DNA from: Clostridiales bacterium
Lineage (GTDB): Bacteria > Bacillota > Clostridia > Lachnospirales > Lachnospiraceae
Length of the DNA: 64,000 nucleotides
Direction: 5' to 3'
Assembly (NCBI GenBank): GCA_018374355.1
Contig: JAHAFI010000005.1
Span: 61,684-125,683, forward strand
Each line of letters starts with the position of its first letter. Within the stretch, counting starts at the first letter, position 1. The position numbers and the translations under genes were made by a program. The notes beneath the pieces were generated by a model. The model searched no databases, was not told the DNA's origin, and worked only from the letters and a program-made list of their open reading frames with translations. This document shows, piece after piece, positions 57,736 to 64,000 of this stretch.

Positions 57736-59959
57736 GAAATTCCTCAATTCTCTCTTTCAGACTGGTGTAACGCCCCTTTTCCTGCTTATTATGTATCATT
57801 TCCTGAAAAGTGACTTCACTTCCCACAACAGTTACACATTTTCTGGCTCTGGTAACGGCTGTATACAAAAGATTCCGGCTCATCAGAAGCTTCGGTCCTC
57901 CCAGAAGCGGCAGAATCACCGCCGGATACTCGCTTCCCTGAGATTTATGGATGGTCACCGCATATGCCAGTTCCAGCTCATCTAATTGCTTGAACGTATA
58001 TTCCACATATCTGCTTTCCTCAAAAACAACGGTCATGGTTTCTGCAAAGGTATTGATTTCCTCCACGATCCCCATGTCACCGTTGAATACACCGATACCT
58101 TTTTCCACCGCAATCCCATATTTTCCCCGGATTTCCCACTCAAGCTGGTAGTTGTTTCTGATCTGCATGACTTTATCGCCTTCACGAAACAGACCGTTTC
58201 CGTGTTCTTTTTCTCTCTTTTTCTTATCTTCCGGATTCAGATACTTCTGCAGCACCTCGTTTAACCGCTCCACTCCCAGAAGTCCCTTTCTCATAGGCGT
58301 CAGCACCTGAATGTCCAAAGGTCTGGCCTGCACATAGGGCGGCAGCTTTTTCTGCACCAGATACACGATGGATGCCACGATCACATCTGCATCGTATCTC
58401 TTCAGAAAAAAGAAATCCTTACTCTTATTATCAATGGAGACCTCCGCTCCGGCATTGATCTTATGTGCGTTGACTACGATATCACTCTCCGTTGCCTGAC
58501 GGAAAATTTTACTAAGCTTTACCACGCAGAACTGACAGGAATCAATGATATCTTTCAGCACACTGCCCGGCCCTACACTGGGAAGCTGGTTCACATCTCC
58601 CACCAGAATCAGCCGGGTTCCCACCTGAACCGCCGTCAAAAGAGCATGCATCAGTGAAATATCCACCATGGACATCTCATCAATGATGATCACATCCGCT
58701 TCCAGCGGATTCTCCTCATTCCGCTCAAAATGCGCCGCTGCCGAGGATTCCTCCATCATTCCGGTCAGTTCCAGAAGCCGGTGAATGGTAGACGCCTCAT
58801 AGCCTGTAGTCTCCGTCATACGTTTTGCTGCTCTTCCTGTGGGAGCCGCAAGGAAAATATCCATCCCTTCCAATTCAAAATACTGGATCAGTGCATTGAT
58901 GGTGGTGGTTTTTCCCGTTCCCGGTCCGCCGGTAATGACAACCACCCCGTTTTTTACAGATTCCACTACCGCCTGACGCTGCTGCTCGTCAAGCTCCAAC
59001 TGGTTTTTCTTCTCGATAAACTCCAGCCGTTTCCGGATTGCTTCCTCCGGTTCTTCGTTCTGAACCCGAAGCTCCGTCAGTCTGCGGGCTGTATCCAATT
59101 CCAGATAATAGTACTGGCTGGAATAAATGATCTTCTGAATCTTTCCTTCCCGCTCAAGTTCCCGGATAATCACTTTTCTGTCCATGGCCAGATCCGTAAT
59201 GTGCTTCTCCATCAGGGAAGCCTCCACGCCTAAAAGCTCCTGCGCTCTGGCAAGCAGGATTTCCTGCGGAAGATAGATGTGTCCTTCTGCTGCCGCCAGT
59301 GATAAAACGTAAAACAGCCCGCTTCTGATCCGGTAATCCGAATCCGTGTGGATACCGATCCTTCCTGCAATCTCATCGGCAATCCGAAATCCGATTCCCT
59401 GAATATCCTCTGCAAGCTGATAGGGATTCTCCTTCAAGACACTGTACACCCGGGAGCCGTATTTTCCGTAAATCTTTACCCCCAAGGTAATGGAAATCCC
59501 ATACTGCTGCAGGAACATCATAGCGCTTCGCATCTCCGATTTTTCTGCAATCTGTTCTGCGATCTCTCTCGCCTTCTTTTCACTAATCCCTTTCACTTCC
59601 GAAAGACGTTCCGGTTCCTCATCCAGTATCCGCATGGTACTGTCCCCGAATCTGCGGACGATCCTCGCAGCTAAAGCAGCTCCCACGCCTTTGATCGCGC
59701 CGGAGCCCAGATACCTCTCTATGGCGATGGTATCTTCCGGAAGCTTTGTCTCATAGCTTTCCACCTTGAACTGCTGCCCGTAGGTGGCATGATCTACATA
59801 TGAGCCCTGAAGTTCCAGAAGTTCCCCTTCTCCAATATATTCAAAAACACCTACACAGGTAACCTCTGAACCATCTGCCATCAGACTGAGCACTGTGTAA
59901 CCGTTATCCTCATTTCGAAATATAATATGTTCTACATATCCTTCGATTGTATTCTGCAT
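57728..59959 (-). CDS. recD2: ATP-dependent RecD2 helicase
   Basis: A 743-residue SF1B helicase. N-terminal OB-like part (EGYVEHIIFRNEDNGYTVLS), helix-hairpin-helix segments (IKGVGAALAARIVRRFG and LSEVKGISEKKAREIA), then Walker A ITGGPGTGKTTTINALIQYF, Walker B VIIDEMSMVD and the C-terminal SH3-containing motif VTIHKSQGSEYPAVILPLL. RecD2 acts in DNA repair and fork processing in bacteria lacking RecBCD. Upstream is mreB (43 bases). Confidence 0.95.
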   Translation of the reverse strand: MQNTIEGYVEHIIFRNEDNGYTVLSLMADGSEVTCVGVFEYIGEGELLELQGSYVDHATYGQQFKVESYETKLPEDTIAIERYLGSGAIKGVGAALAARIVRRFGDSTMRILDEEPERLSEVKGISEKKAREIAEQIAEKSEMRSAMMFLQQYGISITLGVKIYGKYGSRVYSVLKENPYQLAEDIQGIGFRIADEIAGRIGIHTDSDYRIRSGLFYVLSLAAAEGHIYLPQEILLARAQELLGVEASLMEKHITDLAMDRKVIIRELEREGKIQKIIYSSQYYYLELDTARRLTELRVQNEEPEEAIRKRLEFIEKKNQLELDEQQRQAVVESVKNGVVVITGGPGTGKTTTINALIQYFELEGMDIFLAAPTGRAAKRMTETTGYEASTIHRLLELTGMMEESSAAAHFERNEENPLEADVIIIDEMSMVDISLMHALLTAVQVGTRLILVGDVNQLPSVGPGSVLKDIIDSCQFCVVKLSKIFRQATESDIVVNAHKINAGAEVSIDNKSKDFFFLKRYDADVIVASIVYLVQKKLPPYVQARPLDIQVLTPMRKGLLGVERLNEVLQKYLNPEDKKKREKEHGNGLFREGDKVMQIRNNYQLEWEIRGKYGIAVEKGIGVFNGDMGIVEEINTFAETMTVVFEESRYVEYTFKQLDELELAYAVTIHKSQGSEYPAVILPLLGGPKLLMSRNLLYTAVTRARKCVTVVGSEVTFQEMIHNKQEKGRYTSLKERIEEFHA

Positions 59960-60002
59960 ATTCCTGTTTCCCGTATTTTAAGAAATGTATAATTTTAACC
60001 GT

Positions 60003-60992
60003 TTATTTTCCCAGTTTTCCCATCATCTCTGCATACATTCCGGTGCCTTCTGCCACCGCACATGCAGGATTCTCCGCCGTCATGGTATTGATTCCCGTTC
60101 TCTCCATCAGAATCTCTTCCAGACCATCCAGAAGAGCTCCTCCTCCTGTCAGAACGATTCCCCGCTCCACGATATCTGCCGCCAGCTCCGGAGGCGTCTT
60201 TTCCAGTACACTGTGTACAGCCTCCACAATCTTCGTTGCCGACTCCTGCAGGGCTTCCCGGATTTCTTCTGAGGTGATAGTCACCGTTTTCGGAAGTCCT
60301 GTAATCACATTTCTTCCCTTGATCTCCATGGTGACTGTCTGGGGACGTTTGCAGGCAGTTCCGATCTTAATCTTGATGGCCTCCGCTGTCTGTTCTCCGA
60401 TAAACATATTGTGCTCCTTCCGCACATAGCGGATGATCGCCTCATCAAAATCATTTCCCGCCACTTTAATGGAAGAGGATACCACCAGACCTCCCAGAGA
60501 AATCACTGCAATATCCGTAGTCCCTCCGCCGATATCTACGATCAGATTGCCAAAGGGCTTTGTAATATCAATGCCTGCTCCGATGGCTGCCGCAATTGGT
60601 TCCTCAATAATATAAACCTCACGGGCGCCTGCCTGATACGTTGCCTCTTCTACCGCTTTTCTTTCCACCTCAGTAACTCCGCTGGGGACGCAGATACTGA
60701 TTCGCGGTTTCCGGAAAGCTTTTCTTCCCATGGCTTTCTGTATAAAGTGCTTCAGCATTTTTTCCGTAATGGTATAGTCAGAAATCACTCCCTGACGCAG
60801 CGGACGGATCGCCATGATATTACCCGGCGTTCTTCCGATCATCTGGCGTGCCTCTTCCCCTATGGCTTTTACCTTGTCTGCATCTTTGTCATAGGCAACT
60901 ACGGACGGCTCTTTCAAGACAATCCCTTTTCCTTTTGTATAAACCAGAATACTGGATGTTCCCAAATCAATTCCGATATCTGCTGATGCCAT
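60003..60992 (-). CDS. mreB: Rod shape-determining protein MreB
   Basis: A 329-residue bacterial actin. Phosphate-1 motif DIGIDLGTSSILVYTKGKG, connecting ICVPSGVTEVERKAVEEAT, phosphate-2 IVDIGGGTTDIAVISLGG, adenosine motif LTGGGALLDGLEEIL. It guides cell-wall synthesis along membrane filaments. No mreC/mreD or minD neighbours, so it could be an Mbl- or MreBH-like paralogue. It sits with recD2 and uvrA in same-direction order. Confidence 0.94.
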   Translation of the reverse strand: MASADIGIDLGTSSILVYTKGKGIVLKEPSVVAYDKDADKVKAIGEEARQMIGRTPGNIMAIRPLRQGVISDYTITEKMLKHFIQKAMGRKAFRKPRISICVPSGVTEVERKAVEEATYQAGAREVYIIEEPIAAAIGAGIDITKPFGNLIVDIGGGTTDIAVISLGGLVVSSSIKVAGNDFDEAIIRYVRKEHNMFIGEQTAEAIKIKIGTACKRPQTVTMEIKGRNVITGLPKTVTITSEEIREALQESATKIVEAVHSVLEKTPPELAADIVERGIVLTGGGALLDGLEEILMERTGINTMTAENPACAVAEGTGMYAEMMGKLGK

Positions 60993-61060
60993 AATAATCC
61001 CCTTTCAAAATATCATTCCTACCTATTATAAACAATTCCCCCTGAAATGGAAAGCGTTTT

Positions 61061-63898
61061 TTAGAGGTATTTTTCGACATAACGGCCGGTGTAGGATACC
61101 GGATTCTTTACGATTTCTTCCGGCGTTCCCTTTGCGATCACGCATCCGCCTTTATCTCCGCCCTCAGGACCAATGTCGATAATATAGTCTGCCGTCTTGA
61201 TCACATCCAGATTATGCTCGATCACAACTACGGTATTTCCCCCTTCTGACAGCCGTTTCAAAATCTCCACCAGCTTATGCACATCCGCAAAATGCAGGCC
61301 CGTCGTAGGCTCATCCAAAATATAGATGGTCTTTCCCGTACTCCTTTTCGCAAGCTCTGTTGCCAGCTTCACCCTCTGGGCTTCTCCTCCGGACAAAGTG
61401 GTAGAAGGCTGTCCCAGACGAATGTAAGAAAGTCCCACATCATACAGCGTCTCCATCTTTCTTCGAATAGACGGAACATTTTCAAAGAACTTTACCGCTT
61501 CCTCCACCGTCATGTCCAATACATCGTAAATACTTTTTCCTTTATATTTTACCTCCAAAGTCTCCCGGTTATACCGTTTTCCCTGACACACCTCACAGGG
61601 CACGTAGACATCCGGCAGGAAATGCATCTCAATCTTGATGATTCCGTCTCCGCTGCATGCTTCACATCTTCCACCCTTTACGTTGAAGCTGAAACGGCCC
61701 TTCTTGTAGCCTCTCGCCTTTGCGTCTGCTGTAGCTGCAAAAAGATCACGGATCTGGTCAAAGACCCCTGTATAAGTCGCCGGGTTGGAGCGGGGCGTCC
61801 TTCCGATGGGAGACTGGTCGATGTTGATGACCTTATCCAGTTGTTCCATCCCTTCCACAGCCCTGCATTCTCCCGGAACTACCCGCGCCCGGTTCAGCCC
61901 CTTCGCCAGACTTTTATATAAAATCTCATTGACCAGAGAGCTCTTACCGGAACCGGACACACCGGTCACACAGGTCAAAACCCCCAGAGGAAACTTTACA
62001 TCGATATTTTTCAGGTTATTCTGCTTCGCTCCCCGAACCGTCAGCCAGCCGGTGGGCTTTTTCCTTACCTCCGGTACCGGAATCTTAACTCTGCCGCTCA
62101 GATAAGCCCCTGTGATGGAGTTTTCATTCTTCATAATCTCCTCGGCAGTTCCGATGGCTACCAGTTCACCCCCGTGTTCCCCTGCTCCCGGGCCGATATC
62201 CACTACGCAGTCAGCAGCCATCATGGTATCCTCATCGTGTTCCACCACGATCAACGTATTTCCAAGATCCCTAAGATGGCACAATGTTTTCAGCAATTTA
62301 TCGTTATCTCTCTGGTGAAGGCCGATACTGGGCTCATCCAGAATATAAGCTACGCCTACCAGACCGGAACCAATCTGTGTGGCCAGACGGATTCTCTGAG
62401 CCTCGCCGCCGGACAGAGTGGCTGTTGCCCGGGCCAGTGTCAGATATTCCAATCCCACATCCATCAGAAAACCGATCCTCGCACGAATCTCTTTCAAAAC
62501 CTGACTTCCGATCATCTGCTGAGTCTGGGTAAGCTCCAGCCCGTTCATAAACTCTGTCAGCTTTGCAATGGACATGGAGGTAATCTCGAAAATATTTTTA
62601 TCCCCCACCGTCACTGCCAGAGACTCCGGTTTCAGCCTCTGTCCGTGACATACATGACAGGGCGTGATCTGCATGAAAGTCTCGTACTCCTGCTTCATGG
62701 TATCTGATCCGGTCTCCCTGTATCTGCGCTCTACATTTTTAATCAGCCCTTCAAAGGCAACATCATAAACGCCCTCGCCCCGCTGTCCCTTATAATATAC
62801 CTTCACCGTGTGTCCATCGGTTCCGTGGAGCAGCACATTATGAACTTCCTCTGAATAATCCTGAAAAGGAGTGTCCAGATCAAAATGATATTCCGCACTC
62901 AATGCGTCAAGAATAGCTCTGGTAAAACTTCCCTTGTCGGTGCAGGACTGCCAGCCCATAACCGCAATCGCCCCCTCCGAAATCGAAAGAGATTTGTCCG
63001 GAATCATCAGACGCTCGTCAAACTCCATCTTATAGCCCAGTCCCAGACAGTGAGGGCAGGCTCCGAACGGATTATTGAAGGAAAAGCTTCTGGGTTCGAT
63101 CTCGTCCACACTGATTCCGCAGTCCGGACAGGAAAAACTCTGGCTGAAATTCATATAATTACCGTCCATGGTATCCACAACCAGCAATCCCTCTGCCAGC
63201 TTCAGCACGCTCTCGATAGAATCTGTCAGCCTTTTTTCAATCCCCGGCTTCACGGCAAGACGATCCACCACAATGGAAATCGTATGCTTGATATTTTTAT
63301 CCAGCTTAATATCCTCCGACAATTCATACAGGCTGCCGTCCACAGACACACGGACATATCCGCTTTTTTTTGCCTGCTCCAGAACCTTCTCGTGACGGCC
63401 CTTTCTTCCTCTGACCACCGGGGCCAGAAGCTGGATCCTCGTGCGCTCCGGCAGTTCCATAATCTGATCCACCATCTGATCCACGGTCTGTTTGGCAATA
63501 GGTTTTCCGCACTTCGGGCAGTGAGGAATCCCAACTCTGGCATAGAGCAGACGGAAATAGTCATAAATCTCCGTCACCGTACCCACCGTAGATCTGGGGT
63601 TCCGGTTGGTTGATTTCTGGTCAATGGAAATGGCCGGAGAAAGCCCCTCAATACTCTCCACATTAGGCTTCTCCATCTGCCCCAGAAACTGTCTTGCATA
63701 GGAGGACAGACTTTCCATATATCTTCTCTGTCCCTCCGCATAAATCGTATCGAACGCCAGAGAGCTCTTTCCCGAACCGGACAGACCGGTTAAAACCACA
63801 AATTCATTTCTCGGGATGTCCACATCCAGATTCTTCAGATTGTTTTCATTTGCTCCCCGGATTTTTATATATTGTTTTTCTGGTTTTCCCATCATCAT
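61061..63898 (-). CDS. uvrA: Excinuclease ABC subunit A
   Basis: A 945-residue nucleotide-excision repair ATPase. First ATPase: GLSGSGKSSLAFDTIYAEGQ, with zinc module CPKCGKPIAKQ and CPDCGISVDEIEPRS, then CPHCLGLGYKM, signature LSGGEAQRIRLATQIG. Second ATPase: GVSGSGKSSLVNEIL, zinc finger CEACSGDGIIKIEMHFLPD and CEVCQGKRYN, then LSGGEAQRVKLATELA. All are intact, at full length. Start ATG 63898 after GGAG; two further ATG codons follow. Upstream (right of the window) should lie uvrB, not seen here. Confidence 0.97.
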   Translation of the reverse strand: MMMGKPEKQYIKIRGANENNLKNLDVDIPRNEFVVLTGLSGSGKSSLAFDTIYAEGQRRYMESLSSYARQFLGQMEKPNVESIEGLSPAISIDQKSTNRNPRSTVGTVTEIYDYFRLLYARVGIPHCPKCGKPIAKQTVDQMVDQIMELPERTRIQLLAPVVRGRKGRHEKVLEQAKKSGYVRVSVDGSLYELSEDIKLDKNIKHTISIVVDRLAVKPGIEKRLTDSIESVLKLAEGLLVVDTMDGNYMNFSQSFSCPDCGISVDEIEPRSFSFNNPFGACPHCLGLGYKMEFDERLMIPDKSLSISEGAIAVMGWQSCTDKGSFTRAILDALSAEYHFDLDTPFQDYSEEVHNVLLHGTDGHTVKVYYKGQRGEGVYDVAFEGLIKNVERRYRETGSDTMKQEYETFMQITPCHVCHGQRLKPESLAVTVGDKNIFEITSMSIAKLTEFMNGLELTQTQQMIGSQVLKEIRARIGFLMDVGLEYLTLARATATLSGGEAQRIRLATQIGSGLVGVAYILDEPSIGLHQRDNDKLLKTLCHLRDLGNTLIVVEHDEDTMMAADCVVDIGPGAGEHGGELVAIGTAEEIMKNENSITGAYLSGRVKIPVPEVRKKPTGWLTVRGAKQNNLKNIDVKFPLGVLTCVTGVSGSGKSSLVNEILYKSLAKGLNRARVVPGECRAVEGMEQLDKVINIDQSPIGRTPRSNPATYTGVFDQIRDLFAATADAKARGYKKGRFSFNVKGGRCEACSGDGIIKIEMHFLPDVYVPCEVCQGKRYNRETLEVKYKGKSIYDVLDMTVEEAVKFFENVPSIRRKMETLYDVGLSYIRLGQPSTTLSGGEAQRVKLATELAKRSTGKTIYILDEPTTGLHFADVHKLVEILKRLSEGGNTVVVIEHNLDVIKTADYIIDIGPEGGDKGGCVIAKGTPEEIVKNPVSYTGRYVEKYL

Positions 63899-63922
63899 AA
63901 CTTCTCCTAGTATAATAATGGT

Positions 63923-63940
63923 GTAGTCAATAAAGACTAC
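63923..63940 (-). promoter_or_regulatory. Palindrome upstream of uvrA
   Basis: GTAGTC-N6-GACTAC, perfect 6-bp dyad, with a TATACT -10-like box (63914-63909) just downstream. It is an operator candidate; it does not match LexA. The rest to 64000 shows no clear gene. Confidence 0.45.
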
Positions 63941-64000
63941 TTGGTTAATAGTTGCATATCTAATCTAATGAATAACCGAAGAAGAGGATTCCCCCTTCAT

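Noticed and set aside
63899..64000. LexA box upstream of uvrA
   Set aside because: No CGAAC-N4-GTTYG match; only the unrelated GTAGTC/GACTAC dyad.

Overview
The window reads as chromosomal DNA from a low-to-mid GC, strictly fermentative Firmicute. The best match is family Lachnospiraceae (Blautia/Ruminococcus-like; the genus is a guess). Reasons: a clostridial single-chain PurL, a PurF-like protein beginning MGGFFGVAS, split AICAR transformylase and PurO-type IMP cyclohydrolase behind a ZTP riboswitch, a TIGR03915/TIGR03916 repair pair, DUF4234 zinc-ribbon and DUF402 proteins, and intergenic structured repeats. No phage, plasmid, transposase, rRNA or CRISPR array was seen.

Layout. 1-1385: end of a lysine-rich reading frame, a gene-free stretch with four inverted-repeat pairs, and tRNA-Met/Val/Met genes with near-perfect sigma-A promoters. 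1446-5059: small accessory genes (aldo/keto reductase, monooxygenase, GNAT, a decayed methyltransferase, DUF402). 5185-10051: purL with a divergent LysR regulator. 10057-16990: DNA maintenance and metal genes: a nuclease-helicase fusion, a His-less HPr-like protein, a radical SAM repair operon with two LexA-like boxes in its promoter, Mrp, and a His-rich CsoR-type repressor. 17093-25100: purine block (xpt, deoxyinosine glycosylase, PurF-like, AICAR transformylase, IMP cyclohydrolase, ZTP riboswitch) interleaved with azlCD, DUF2752 and a repeat-bearing zinc-ribbon protein.

25119-34014: an Lsa-type ABC-F gene with an attenuation-style leader, asparaginase, an XRE/DUF3169/ABC operon with three regularly spaced operators, and an aldo/keto reductase with a MerR-like gene. 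34231-40147: a response regulator, ABC transporter and histidine kinase module of the peptide-antibiotic type with a direct-repeat activator site, a decayed XRE regulator, an MFS transporter and an XRE gene.

40298-49323: a catabolic cluster (sugar dehydrogenase, lactonase-like hydrolase, L-galactonate-type dehydrogenase, tagaturonate reductase, altronate dehydratase, KDG kinase, AraC regulator). Its order suggests oxidative breakdown of an aldose such as L-galactose to KDPG. 49586-63898: mostly housekeeping genes: isomerase/epimerase, RlmD-type methyltransferase, a lipoprotein, HPr, CdaR/CdaA, two membrane proteins, ComFC, RecD2, MreB and UvrA.

The most novel items are: a composite intergenic element found in three full copies with changed but still paired hairpins; the four-unit TTGGACRTAT inverted-repeat array; the sugar-acid operon; and the promoter architectures at 31.5 kb and 35.0 kb.
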